64,000 nt of DNA from Mytilus galloprovincialis (Eukaryota > Mollusca > Bivalvia > Mytilida > Mytilidae). Shown here piece after piece: positions 46,067 to 57,805 of this stretch (its first letter is position 1; each line of letters begins with the position of its first letter). Under the pieces are notes generated by a model. The model saw only the letters and a list, made by a program, of their open reading frames with translations, was not told the origin of the DNA and did no database searches. The DNA lies in the NCBI RefSeq assembly GCF_965363235.1, contig NC_134847.1:53972439-54036438 (forward strand), written 5' to 3'. A program made the position numbers and the translations under genes.

Positions 46067-46125
46067 TCTAATCTGAATAAAAACGAGAAACGAAAAACTC
46101 TAATGAACCACACCAAGAAACGACA
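46067..46125 (+). repeat. Dispersed repeat family A, continuation after the insertion
   Basis: 'tctaatctgaataaaaacga' followed by 'gagaaacg' and 'gaaacgacaacc' is the distal part of family A, as in 52130-52200. Confidence 0.65.
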
Positions 46126-47279
46126 ACCACTGAAAAATAGGGTTCTTTGTCACCTTAACTGAAAAATAATAAACTCAATATTATAATTGAAAACCGCAGA
46201 GGCTTGAACGATATTCAATGCATATGAGAATTACTTGATTTTCCTTTTAAAAGCAAAATTGACCTAAAAACTGATGAACATGTAGTTTCCATATTTCAGT
46301 TGTTGTTTTTCTTAACTATGTTGGAATAGTTTATGTGTAATGAGCACATTCCTGTTAATATAACCCGTACAGTGTTAACATGTACGCGCGTAATTGTGTT
46401 TTAATTGAGAAGGAAGTATTGTTGACTACATTGATCTAACAAGCATTTAAAAAAAAAAACCCAAATAATCCCTAATTTCATAATCAGATTTAAAATTTTA
46501 TTGCAATAAGTCTTATGATTGAAAAGTTTTTTTCTTGGGTACTACGGCATTTTAAAATTGGCAGTGAATTTGGTAAAATGCCAAAATTTTGCAATCTCTA
46601 ATTATTTAACTTGGGCATGCTTATAAATAATAAAACAGAAATTTAAATGGTAAATGCATTTTGTGTTTTATCATTTAACTGGCATACATATCATAGCTTC
46701 AACTGATTTAATTTCCTGTGAGAAAAAAAACCCACAAAATTCTATAAAAGAAAATGCCATCCAAACTGTACTAAATAGTAAGAGTTCTCAATTCAAACGT
46801 CTTTTTCTCGTTGACTCCACTTAATTCATTTTTTTTCCTTACAAAATAAATAGACTATAATTATGCTGTTTAAAGTAGCTTGACTGTCTACAACAAATGT
46901 AAATGTTAGCCGATAATTTTTTTTTTAAATGTTTGTCAAACATAACGACATTTCTGGTTTTAATAATTCAATCTTCAAATTTCAAGTTTTAGATGTTTCT
47001 AATGCATTTGAATCCTACATGTACTTGGTAAAATAGGCATAAATCCAAAACGTTTTTTGCAACATACCAAAAAAGGATGCTCAGAAAAAAATCGGTAACA
47101 TATTTGTACAAAAATAGTAATTATTATTATTCACTTCTTTGGTTTAAAATAATTGGACTTAAAATTTTAGTTTCTTAATAGTTTATCAAGGTATAGACGA
47201 ACACTGAAGAAATGTTTTCTTTAAATCATATTTGAACTGTCACACTGACCAATGAGCTGACGATATCATCTGGGATTGA
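46126..47279. other. Intergenic, no gene seen
   Basis: AT-rich, with several short A or T runs; no recognised repeat and no supported frame. Confidence 0.5.
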
Positions 47280-47440
47280 TAATCATTCAGCAGCGGCATA
47301 AAGCCAGTGCTTAAAATATGCGAAAAACAGTTCATAAATTGTATGCGTTTGAAGCGGTTATCTGCATTTACCTTTATCAGAAACGCTCAAAGCCTTGAAA
47401 AACGAGCTTTTATCAGTACCAAATCAGGTGAAGAGTTTAA
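47280..47440. repeat. Two-copy repeat (family J), copy 1
   Basis: 'ttcataaattgtatgcgt', 'tgaagcggtt' and 'cgctcaaagccttgaaaaac' match 54950-55110 in the same orientation. Confidence 0.5.
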
Positions 47441-47509
47441 TATATGACAAAACAGACCATGCAGCATAAGCATAATAATCAAAATCAATCTGAGATTAAT
47501 ATGTTGGAC

Positions 47510-47720
47510 AAGATCTGATTACCCTTCAGGAGCACCTGGGATCACCCTGAGATATGGTCGGGTTTCAGTTTCTCAGTCTTTAGTTTTCTATGTTGTGTAT
47601 TTTGTACTATTGTTTGCTTCTTGGTCTGTTTCTTTTTTAACCATGGCCTTGCTAGTTTATTTTAGACTTATGAGTTTGAAAGTCCCTCTGCTATTTTTCA
47701 CCTCTTTTTTATAGCCCGAG
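47510..47720 (-). repeat. Dispersed repeat family C, 5' part in minus orientation
   Basis: 'ttagttttctatgttgtgta', 'tttaaccatggccttgctag' and 'gagtttgaaagtccctctg' are the reverse of the family C start. Confidence 0.65.
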
Positions 47721-48592
47721 GAAATTGGAAATATGTTTGTTAATAGTTTCTTGCCAATTTACGATAAAGCGCTGATATGGTAAGAAAAGCTATCACCAAT
47801 CAAATGCGGACCGATATACCACCAGCAGCTGTATCAACCCAATGCTTTTAAAATATGAACATACATTTGTATGAATAGTATGAGTTCAGAGCGGTAAATT
47901 ATTAAGATTTCTACATGTATTGATTATGAACTGATCAAACTTATTACATCCTTCTGTTACAGACTTTTTTTTACGTCTCCGGTTATGCGAATTATAATGA
48001 AATTGAAATGCATTGTGTGAGGATGAATGTCTATAATATAACATAGTCATATATACAACTTAGGTGTAATTTCGTCCATGCGAGTTACCAATTTCCCTCT
48101 ATATGTCAATGTTTTTTACCTGTTTGAATTATTTTCAATACCACATTAAATTTATTTTGAAGGAATAGCAAATATCAAGTGCAAGAAGTCAAAGTGAGAG
48201 GACAGGTGTTTCCGGGTAATATGTTGAAATTTTGTTTAAAATATCTTCATTTCTGAAATTAATGGATCAATATATTAAACAAAATTGACATGTGTTATGT
48301 TTAGTATGTTTGTAAATCATGTTATGGTTTTATGTTTTGAAGGCAGACAATTTTTGGTCATAGCTATAGGCTCCATGTTAGCGATATAAACTCTTCTCCT
48401 CTTTTTATGAAGATGTATAAATGAACCAAAATGTAATTTTCCATATCGATGCTATCCGTCCAACATTAAAATCTCGCGCACTCATTTTAAAGAAAAGAAA
48501 GAGTGTTCATAAGAGCTACGATTTAATACACTGCTATATCCAGAATATGCAATATATGATCATGATGAAAACAGAAACAATCATTGCCATAT

Positions 48593-48598
48593 TTTATT
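48593..48598 (-). promoter_or_regulatory. Poly(A) signal AATAAA overlapping the SCC4 stop
   Basis: TCT AAA TAA AAT puts AATAAA across the stop codon. Confidence 0.65.
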
Positions 48599-51500
48599 TA
48601 GAGCAAATGACACAATTAATAGCCATATTGTTAACATAAGGAGGACATGCCAAAGATCCACACTTTGTACGGGTAGCATACAATAAATGACCATTTTTGC
48701 TATCTTCTCCAGCTTGTAAAAATTCTGGGTGACTATCAATGCAGATATAGGATGATGCTTTGTGGCCATAGGCCCCTGATGCCAATATTCCGTTATATTC
48801 AATTTTCCACCCGCCATCACATGATTCCCTTCCAGGTATCATTATAGATGATGAAGTGTTTACGCTTCTACATAGTGCACATGGAACATCCTCATAGGCT
48901 GCACCATTAACAAAGAAGTTTCCATCTCGGTACTCTGTTCCAACCAATATGCTGTTTCCTGGTGTTGTTCTGTTGCTTATTTCGGGATTTTTTGGGAGGC
49001 AAAGCATATTAGCTGGACCGCCATAAGAAGAGGAATGAGCATATTCTGAGCCTGCTGCAAAACCTAAAAACATAGTAGATATACTTTGAACGTCGTTAAT
49101 ATAATAAAGATACGGCGTAAAACTGTTTCCTGATCGAATAACATACTTTCACATTTATACATTACGTTTATACTTTATACGATTACATATATTTGCAATT
49201 AAGTAAGAAACATTATAATCATCTTGGTATTATTGATACATACAGAATCTGTATAAAATTAATTTTTGGCATTGAAAATTTTGTAAATATTTAAAATTGT
49301 TTCAAGGTGAAAAGACGACATAAATGTTATATAAGTAATGCTTATCATTATAAGACCTTATTAGTGTGACATACATTTATGTGTGACAAATATTGATCAA
49401 ATGTATGAATATACAGAAGATAAGACATCTTCAAATAAATAAAGACAAACCCGCATTTTGACATGATGTATTTAACTTATAATCATTGGCTTTAAACTGT
49501 GAAACTCTATAAGGTCTATACTTTGAGTTATTTGTTTTTCTACTATTTTTTTTTTTACTATTTTGTTTTACTTCGTGCGAGAGTTGAACCCTTGTTGATA
49601 GTCAAGCTTGTTAAACGACCCCCTAACGCCAGAATGATTTTTGTGGCTGTTAATGCGTAAATAATCATAAATATAAACAATCAAAAGATCTTTAAGAAGA
49701 ATTTACAAGCTGAGAAGTACGTAGGCAGTCAGTAAACCAATAGGATTAAGTGGAAGTTTGGGGTTGAAAGCAATCAGTTTTAAAATCTTTACGATAGTCG
49801 CAGGCTACACAGTTGTTCTAAAACTGTAATTTCCCTCGGGAATGGTCGCATTCATTTCAGCAGGTAGTATGTAATTGTTTGCTGTCTTCAATGTGTAAGG
49901 GATCGACGTGGTATCTCATAAACTTCCGAATAAGGATTTGGAGCTTTGATTGTGGTTTTTACGTTTGGGTCTCATATAAAGATTTGACATTGAAGCATCT
50001 CAGATTCCGTGAAATTAGATACATTATACGTAAAAAGCGTTACAAATGATCTTTTTTGTCATTGGCAATCATACAACAACTCTTTATTTTATTTTTAAAA
50101 TAATCGTTAATAAGCTAGTTTGATCACCAATCGGGTCAATCGCCATCTGAAATTAAGTCGTCCAGAAAATGAAAAAAATTATTTGATGTTATGCTTTACA
50201 AATAAAAAAAAAAGTAATGACGGCTTCTGAACAAATTGTGTTTAGTCTTGTTATGTGTTTGAAATATATATTTTCATCATTTATTTTTATATTTCGTCAA
50301 ACTATATACACACAGTGGTTTTCATTGTTCCTTAATAACGCTGACTTTGTGAAAATTTTGCATCTTTTTTTCGAACTACAGGTGTGTTCAAAAAGATTTT
50401 TTTTTTATTCGGGCATTTCTGGACTTTCATTGATAATCTGTTTGGTAATAAATTGCTTTTTATTTTATGTTAACCAAATTGTTATTTTTATCAAATCTTT
50501 TGATTAGCATGGTTTGTTGGTCAAGAAAAATAATAATTCCTTTCAAGTTGTTTCATCACATATATTGATATCATATAATCTAACTACAAGTACTCCTATT
50601 TTAGCACATACTTACAACTTCTTGTCCAATCAAATTGCTTGAATATACCTTCATATTTTCATAGAACAGTGTACATGTACATACTTTTCCCGTGTTTTAA
50701 GTAACTATGCATGAATGACCACAATGATAAGATATTCTTTTATCTTTATCAAGTGTTAAAAATAAGCATTGTTATTTTTTGGAAAAATGCTTTGTTCAAG
50801 ATCCTGCCATTAAAATCTTTGGACAAAAAAAAATGTTGTTGACAATTGCAAGTTTCTTTCATTAAAAATTTTCAGTTCAAAGAAGAACACAATCGTTGTT
50901 TTCTTAAACTTCTTTTGCAATACTAGTTTTTCTATTTAATCAGATTTGCATGAATTTTTTTAAAAACAAATGAGCTCATTTAGTGTGTGCACACATAATG
51001 TATTGCTAACCTGATCGATGTTAAAAGAGTTCGTTGTACTTAGTTGCATATGTCGAATTTCTATTCCGTATTATTTGTAAATGTTACAATATGTAAAATA
51101 CAATAATTTGTTATGTTATGTTATATAGTTAAACTATTAATTTCCAATTCTACTATAAAATAATTAAGTACCTGTGTAAAGCATCTCTGTATTGACACCG
51201 CTACATTGTTTACGTCCCCAGCGAATATACGTCGACCCCCTGTCTTAAATAAAAATAATCATAAGGTCCGAAAATTTCAATAAAACGCAATAGATTTCGA
51301 TAAAGAATATAAATTGTCAGCAAACTGCATATTCCAAATATTAGACAATCCATGATTATTTAATTAAAGCTTTTTTTTTTATATAAATCAACCCTTTACT
51401 TTCAAAACCATAGTTATTTAAATTTATAATTAATAATTTATAAAGAACATAAGAAATTTTACACTCTTTACCGTTTATAATTCTGCCCCAAAAATTTATC

Positions 51501-53052
51501 ATACGAACTTTTGCATAAAAAAAATAATTGGAGTCTGTCTAGTTCAGCATAAATTAGACAGTCTTTGGTTGATTGCTTCAAATGTAAAATGGCTTTACAA
51601 AATATTCTAACAAGTCAAAGTTTTCAAAACCCCAAATCTCTGACCATTATTACAAAATAGATACACCAGCCTTATCAAAGAGATCTAGTTGACATGCAAT
51701 AGATAAATTATTAATTCTACTCTTCTACAAGATAGAATACATAGCTTTTATTCCTTTGGACCGGACCGTTACTGACCATAAGCGCGTTAACAATAATTAA
51801 CCTTTACATTTATTCAGAAGATCATAGTCACATTAATGATTTATTTACTTTTATATATTATGAATTAAGAAGGCTTGCACTATGTAAAAACTCTTCATTA
51901 ATTATAAAAGATGTCGTCTAGAGTGTCCATAGAAATTAGATGATGTGGTATGAGTGCAAATGAGACAACTCTCCTTCCAAGTCACAATTTGTAAAAGTTA
52001 ACCATTATAAGTCAAAGTACGGCCTTCTAAGCGGTGCCTTGGCTAACACCGAGCAGCGAGCTATAAAGTGCCCCTAAAATGACTTGTGTAAAACCATTCA
52101 AAAGGAAAACCAACGGTATAATCTATATAAGAACGAGAAACGAGAAAACTTATGAACCACGTAAAAAACCTGACAACCTATGAACTAAGGACATGTGCAA
52201 ACAAATGCAGCAGGTCTGAACGTTTTATCTGGCGCCAACATTCACCTTAACACGAGACAATGGTGTAACATAACGACATAAAATGAAACACTACAAAACA
52301 TTAATTGAAAAAGGTTGAACTATTCTAAGTATGAATACTAACCTTTTTCAGACAACAGTTAGACCATGAAAACCCAATTAGCAAACAGTTTAATTATATA
52401 CCACAGAAGAATATATCAGAACAAAATAGTATAAAATAACTTGTCCAAACAACCAGTCACTTATGGACCACCCAAAAAGAGCTTGGTGATAAGGATCTTT
52501 AACGTGCAAAAAGCATGTTGCTCCCTGGACACGTGACTCAGGATTTAACGTCCTCATCCGACGGACTAGTCTTCATTTACTCCATAATGTGACTTATGAT
52601 CTGCAACTCGAATGGTACAAATTAAAGAACAGAAACTACTTACAGTATTAATATGTTTTTTTCTTAATTACTTCTCTGATTGTGAATATTCACGATAACG
52701 AATTTGAGGAAAAAAACTGAATACGAGTCTAAATTAATGAGAATTGTGACAGTAACTCAACCCAAACCCAAAAGATACATTTATATGAGGTTCTTGACTT
52801 TGGCGTAGCAAATGCATACTTACCATGCAACAAAGCTGTTTGCAATTGTCCTATGGTTGACTTCATTGTATGTACTTCTTGGGTTAAGCGAACCACGTCC
52901 TGCATTGATTTCTCTAGATTAACCAACCTCGAATTTATAACATCTGGATCATTCAGTAGAAGACGTGTGTGACGGTCCTGTTCTTCTGCACTCACAATTC
53001 CAGTTAAGACTATGTACAGCAAAGACAGAACGGCGGTTAAATATGTCATCAT
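48594..53052 (-). CDS. SCC4: secreted protein with short coil and short-chain collagen C4-like domain
   Basis: Exons 53052-52824, 51243-51172 and 49063-48594 (minus) give 256 aa, the shortest member. Two adjacent Met codons open MMTYLTAVLSLLYIVLTGIV, a signal peptide, then TRLLLNDPDVINSR and a short coil with roughly one repeat unit (MKSTIGQLQT) before the donor CATG|GTAAG. Exon 2 encodes GSTYIRWGRKQCSGVNTE. Exon 3 encodes FAAGSEYAHSSSYGG, LCLPKNPEISNRT, PCALC, IMIPGRESC, KCGSLACPPY and NCVICSK. All ten domain cysteines remain; NNPEL has become KNPEI. The 3' flank resembles that of SCC3 (38100-38380 against 48300-48590). The leader differs from SCC2 and SCC3 and is closer to SCC5. Confidence 0.83.
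50601..50880. repeat. Block shared with 25283-25610, in SCC4 intron 2
   Basis: 'agcacatacttacaacttct', 'gtccaatcaaattgcttga' and 'gcatgaatgaccacaa' recur. A short direct insertion ('cagtgtacatgtacatac') distinguishes this copy. Confidence 0.6.
51935..52300 (+). repeat. Dispersed repeat family A, long copy
   Basis: It starts 'tagatgatgtggtatgag', continues 'agtacggccttctaagcgg' and 'ggaaaaccaacggtataat', and reaches the far end 'gtgcaaacaaatgcagcagg'. It lies in intron 1 of SCC4. Confidence 0.7.
52450..52570 (-). repeat. SINE-like conserved core fragment
   Basis: The minus strand reads 'cggatgaggacgttaaatcc', then 'cacgtgtccagggagcaaca' and 'tttgcacgttaaagatcc'. 'gacgttaaa ... cacgttaaaga' cores recur in SINE-type and other short repeats of many animals. 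No tRNA-like head was found. The class is tentative. Confidence 0.35.
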
Positions 53053-53115
53053 TCAAAATGGAAACGAATACGTATATGTATGAACTGTGACAGTACTTTA
53101 TGTAACAACAATCTC

Positions 53116-53129
53116 AAGATAAGAAATCA
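53116..53129 (+). promoter_or_regulatory. Conserved AAGATAAGAAATCA block upstream of SCC4
   Basis: It begins 64 bp upstream of the first SCC4 Met codon. The flank here has otherwise diverged from SCC2 and SCC3, which makes the retained block more notable. Confidence 0.45.
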
Positions 53130-53289
53130 AAATTAAGTAGGGTCACTGATTGTGCATTACATATGAACAATTGTTCTTGATACAAGGCCCTCCATTTAAA
53201 TATAGTATTTTGAAGTTTAAAAGGTTTGGAGAATGTAACAAATCTAAAATGATCACTTTAAGAAGTCACCCGTTAGAAAACTTTGAATT

Positions 53290-53510
53290 TTTCAAAACAC
53301 TAAGGATTTTCTTATCCCAGGCATAGATTACCATAGCCGTATTTGGCACAACTTTTTGGAATTTTAGATCCTCAATGTTCTTCAACTTTGTACTTGTTTG
53401 GCTTTATAATATTTTGATATGAGCGTCACTGATGAGTCTTATATAGACGAAACGCGCGTCTGGCGTACTAAATTATAATCCTGGTACCTTTGATAACGTT
53501 TTGATCCCAG
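53290..53510 (-). repeat. Dispersed repeat family D copy
   Basis: 'ttttcttatcccaggcatag', 'agcgtcactgatgagtctta', 'agacgaaacgcgcgtctggc' and 'taatcctggtacctttgata' are the reverse of 13408-13850. Well preserved. Confidence 0.78.
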
Positions 53511-54362
53511 CATCGTAAAAACAGCTGCAAGGTAACACCTTTTAAAGTCATTGAAACGAGTGACTTGAGCAAAATAATGTCAAAGCACTTCTCGAACCAA
53601 TGCATGTCACGGTATATCATAAACTTAGTCTTCTGTGATCGATTTTATCATATTTTATGCATCCATAACGTTTAATCGTCAAAAAAACATTTCACTCGGT
53701 CTGTTTTGATGGGAAAATATGGCAGTTAATTAATTGTCGTGTTTTGAAGCCGAAGTTTACCGATTGTCGCCTTAGTATACAATCATCAAATAAGCATGTA
53801 TTTTGAGACTAGCATGCGTAAAACATGTACAATAAGATATAGTTTATTTCGATGACGGAGCGATGCGTATTGCAATCACCGGATTTTTACGAGAAAGGTC
53901 ATGCTAAGGTAACTGCATACGGAAAACATGTCTGGGAAGCCAATAATTCAAAGAAAGTAAATTTCTTCTAAATTTTGATAAATTAAAGAATTTTTTTGAA
54001 AAAACGTGTGAAAAAAAGAAGATATTTCATTTCCATCAGTTTTATTATAAAAAAAAACTAGCCAGTTACTTATAAGACATGTGCATTATTTTTTTAAATT
54101 TGGAGTTTCATGACTATAATATCCAATGATGTTTTATATCTATGAGAAATTATACTCAAAGACAAGCGATAGATTATTTATAAGTAAAAATTGTTCTTAT
54201 ACTTTTATTGGATATAAAACCTTTCAAATTTTAAAGACTGAAGATATCTTTGAACCGTTTGTGTCCACATTATCTTTTATATTCATGGTTATGTGGAGCT
54301 CGGTAAAGTATATACACTTCGTATGTCTTTGTCTATTGTTGAAGGTTGTATGTAGTAAATCT
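53511..54362. other. Intergenic, no gene seen
   Basis: AT-rich, no supported frame and no recognised repeat copy. Confidence 0.5.
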
Positions 54363-54560
54363 ATAATAAGAAGATATGGTATTATGCAAATTAAACGACA
54401 ACTCAAAAGAGTCGAAATGCCCTTCAAACAACCACAGGTCACCGTCCGGCTTCAACACTCAGAAAGAGCCATTTCGTATAGTCAGCTATAAAAGGCCCAA
54501 AATTGACAAAAAGGGAAACAATTCAAACGAAAAATGTAACAGTCATGATTATGACGAAAG
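54363..54560 (+). repeat. Dispersed repeat family A, degraded copy
   Basis: 'ataagaagatatgg', 'acgacaactcaaaagag', 'aggtcaccgtccggcttcaa' and 'cagctataaaaggcccaaaa' follow family order at low identity. Overlapping frames on both strands are noise. Confidence 0.55.
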
Positions 54561-54949
54561 AACAATAGAAAAACAAACATAACATATAGCATACAACGAC
54601 AACCAACAACAAACCCACGAGCACCAAACTTTACACACTGCAACATCACAACACAAGAACACACCGTAATAACAACTGGTAATGGACCGACCCACCAAAT
54701 TAGCACGATGCATAACAACCAATAGAAAGACACAAATTATCGACACAAGAACATCTGCATCCATCTAAAGCTACTTATTATTTATGATTATACATTCATG
54801 ATTCAACAATTTATAAGTCATGTGATTGACTAGATTGCATTCAGCAAGGAATTAAACCGATAACGTGTAGTCATCCATAACAAAATGAAAGCCATTCAAA
54901 TGCGAAAATCAACCGACTAGTTTTGATAAAACAAAAAAAAAAACTATGA

Positions 54950-55110
54950 CAGTTTAGGCCAGTGCTGAAATATATGTGAAAAAAACCACTTCATAAATTG
55001 TACGCGTGTGAAGCGCTTGTATCCATTTACTGTCATCAGGAGCGCTCAAAGCGTAATAATTGAAAGACAGATTTTATCAGTATACAAGAAGTTGAAATCT
55101 GAAGTCAACT
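54950..55110. repeat. Two-copy repeat (family J), copy 2
   Basis: 'ttcataaattgtacgcgtgt', 'tgaagcgctt' and 'agcgctcaaagcgtaataat' match 47280-47440. Confidence 0.5.
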
Positions 55111-56394
55111 TTGCCCAAGGAAGTAGAAATACAATTTCTTAATGATATTTGAATTTATAAAGACAAAGTGAGGAAGGAATGATTTAAAATCATGTTGGTA
55201 CCGAAGCACAGACTACTGAATTGATGAAACCATCGGCATGTGTTTATTCTCAAGCAGCAGTATCAAACTATGAACGGTAAGGTTCATCAAAAGGAATTGA
55301 AAAATATGGCCGAACGCGTGTTAACACAACAAAATCTTCTATGAGTATTGACAAACTGATGCATCTTGGAAAGTTTTAAGGCAAAGCAGGACATAGATAT
55401 ATAACATTAATATGTAGTCTATGTTTCAGAAAATGAAAAACCTACCTGATTTTGATGTGAATTTTTTCCAGTCTGCAGAAAATAGCAATATAAACTATTA
55501 AAACACATGAGTTTCGTTTTATACAGTCAACTCAGTTTAAATCACCTATTGGTTGTCGATGTCTATTATCAATCAGTTGTTCAGTTAAACCAATACTACT
55601 CACAACATTTATTATATGAGGGGAACTTCTCAATCCCTTTCCCCAACTTAGTGTTTTAACCTTCTGCAGGAATGAAAAAAAAAAATGAAAAGCAACATCC
55701 AGAAAACTTTGTTATTTTCGGAAACATAAAAAGCATTTAAACTTAAATTATCTAGTTCCACCCATGGATTAAAACTCTTCCAGGTGCACAAATGTGTCTG
55801 TACTCAGAGTAAAATGTGTATGGCAAATAAGGCCATATTAGCCAAAAATTTATGATGAACCGTAAAGAAAATGAGATCAGAGCGCATTTCTGAATTTACC
55901 TTAATTTTTGGGAATAATTGCAAGTTCACAAAAGCAGTTTCTATGGTCTAATTTCATACAACTTGATTACATGATTTACAAATTATGAATCGAGAAATGA
56001 TTTAAGTTCTGAATAATTATTATTATATTAACTACACTATGCTCATTATTATTACTTGTCGATTGACTGAAGCACATAAATTACTTTTATATGCAAAGTT
56101 TTTTATTTATAGACTAGATAATAGAAACGGGGAATGTGCATTTTCATTCCTACAGTAGCAAAACATGTTAAGATATAAAACATATATTAAACACAAATTC
56201 ATTTATGTATATGGTATAAATGGCGAATATGATCAAAGTTTTTTTCTGAGTTTTAATTATCGTTATGTGTAAAGGAGTACGATGCATACAAAAGCACATC
56301 TGGATTCTGTGCATTATTATTTTAATTTTGATTACTTTGACTTGTTTCTGTATTGAGCTATGGATTTGCAAAATTTACGGATTTTTTGTGTTAT
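55111..56394. other. Intergenic, no gene seen
   Basis: AT-rich sequence with no supported frame or recognised repeat. Confidence 0.5.
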
Positions 56395-56403
56395 TTAAGT
56401 TTG

Positions 56404-57321
56404 TAGTCCGAGATTACTCTGACGTCCAACGGCTGTTTTGCCAGACAAGCTGGGGCCGTGGGACCTCAGAGCTCGTCCCATATCAAAAAGTGGATATTTG
56501 CCCACCCAAAATAGATGCGCTGCTTCGTCGCTTCTGGTGCCGACTGACGGCTTTGGAATTATATAAATCGGGCATCAATCTGTTCATTTTTCATTTATCT
56601 TTTCATCTATGTAAGTTTCACCTACCTGCCAACCTTTATTTTTCCATATTTTAACAGTTTTCACAGAGACCCATCGATTTCTGCATTTTGACTTTCACTT
56701 TCAAATGGACGTCCAAGTTACGAGAGAGTTCGTGGCCTCGAGACTGAAATATGCAAATATATATATTTTTTCATCTCCTTTGTAGGAGATCGATGTTTAA
56801 CATTTAGTAGCCAACCACGATTTTTCACCTCCTTTACAGGAGATCGGTATTAAGCATTTAGTTCCGACCACGAGAACAATCGGAAGCTCTCGGACATTTA
56901 GATAACTTGCATCGTAAATGAACGAGGTGTTACATTATGCATGATGACTCAACTTTTGTCATCAAACATTGTCATCATTTGCATAAATCATCACTGTTTT
57001 CTCGTGGTCACGTGATAATCTTTGAGAATGAAAGGCAAAATGCAGAAATCGATGGGTCTCTGTGAAAACTGTTAAAATATTGAAAATAAAGGTTGGCAGG
57101 TAGGTGAAACTTACATAAATGAAAAGATAAATGAAAAATGAACAGATTGATGCCCGATTTATATAATTCCAAGGCCGTCAGTCGGCACCAGAAGCGACGA
57201 AGCAGCGCATCTATTTTGGGTGGGCAAATATCCACTTTTTGATATGGGACGAGCTCTGACGTCCCACGGCCCCAGCTTGTCTGGCAAAACAGCCGTTGGA
57301 CGTCAGAGTAATCTCGGACTA
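56404..57321. mobile_element. Fold-back DNA transposon (long terminal inverted repeats, 9-bp target duplication)
   Basis: The 918-bp element starts TAGTCCGAG and ends CTCGGACTA. Its arms (about 56404-56695 and 57030-57321) are reverse complements with only around half a dozen differences, so it is young. It is flanked by perfect copies of TTAAGTTTG at 56395-56403 and 57322-57330. The roughly 330-bp centre has no coding frame and contains a tandem pair of about 54-bp units. Long inverted arms with a 9-bp duplication fit non-autonomous Mutator-like (MULE) elements. Other superfamilies with 8-9 bp duplications are possible, since no transposase is present to decide. The same 50-odd residue frame read on both strands is a product of the arms, not a gene. 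Confidence 0.85.
56768..56873 (+). repeat. Tandem pair of ~54-bp units inside the fold-back element
   Basis: Unit 1 and unit 2 share 'tttttca.ctccttt', 'aggagatcg', 'catttagt' and 'ccacga'; each holds a small CTCCTTT-AGGAG palindrome. Confidence 0.65.
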
Positions 57322-57394
57322 TTAAGTTTGCTGTTACAATGTAAAATGTTAGAAATTATTATAAATTAAGGAATGAAAGCTCGGATAATTTCAC

Positions 57395-57545
57395 GGATTT
57401 GGCTATACTTTTTGGACCTTTTGAATTATAGCTCTTCATCTTTTATATAAGCTTTGGATTTCAAATATTTTGGCCATGAGCATTACTGAAGTGATATGTA
57501 TTGTCGAAATGCGCATCTGGTGCAGGAAAATTGGTACCGTTAATG
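57395..57545 (-). repeat. Dispersed repeat family D, degraded copy
   Basis: 'ctttttggaccttttgaatt', 'tttggatttcaaatattttg', 'catgagcattactgaag' and 'cgaaatgcgcatctggtgca' follow the minus orientation of family D. Confidence 0.55.
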
Positions 57546-57805
57546 TTATTAGATGTTAAAAATTGATTCGGCCTTTCTATGTTTTTAATTGATAAAATAA
57601 TTCTGATTCTGATTTTCGTTTATCTTTATCTAGATCTTTCTCTTTTCTTTCTTAAAGTTTGGTTCCAAGAGTAGAAGAATGTGTATCAAAAGCAAAAAAA
57701 CCACGTGTCTCTTGAAAAAAAGGGAAGTATTTTTTTCTTTTTATATAATTCATTATTTAAAAATGGCATTTAAATAAATGTACGCTCCATGATTTCTTCC
57801 TATGC

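Noticed and set aside
49560-49620. Possible tRNA-like arm around 'gagttgaaccc'
   Set aside because: No matching acceptor stem, D arm or anticodon arm could be formed.
50217-50507. 96-codon plus-strand hydrophobic frame
   Set aside because: Phe/Ile-rich translation of T-rich intron sequence in SCC4, without a start context or homologue in other copies.
54126-54764. Overlapping 70-120 codon frames on both strands
   Set aside because: Much of the interval is a degraded family A repeat; the frames share no conserved motif.
56265-56654. 129-codon plus-strand frame and a 75-codon minus-strand frame (57008-57235) with the same ~50-residue sequence
   Set aside because: The identity comes from the near-perfect inverted arms of the fold-back element; there is no start context, domain or codon pattern of a gene.
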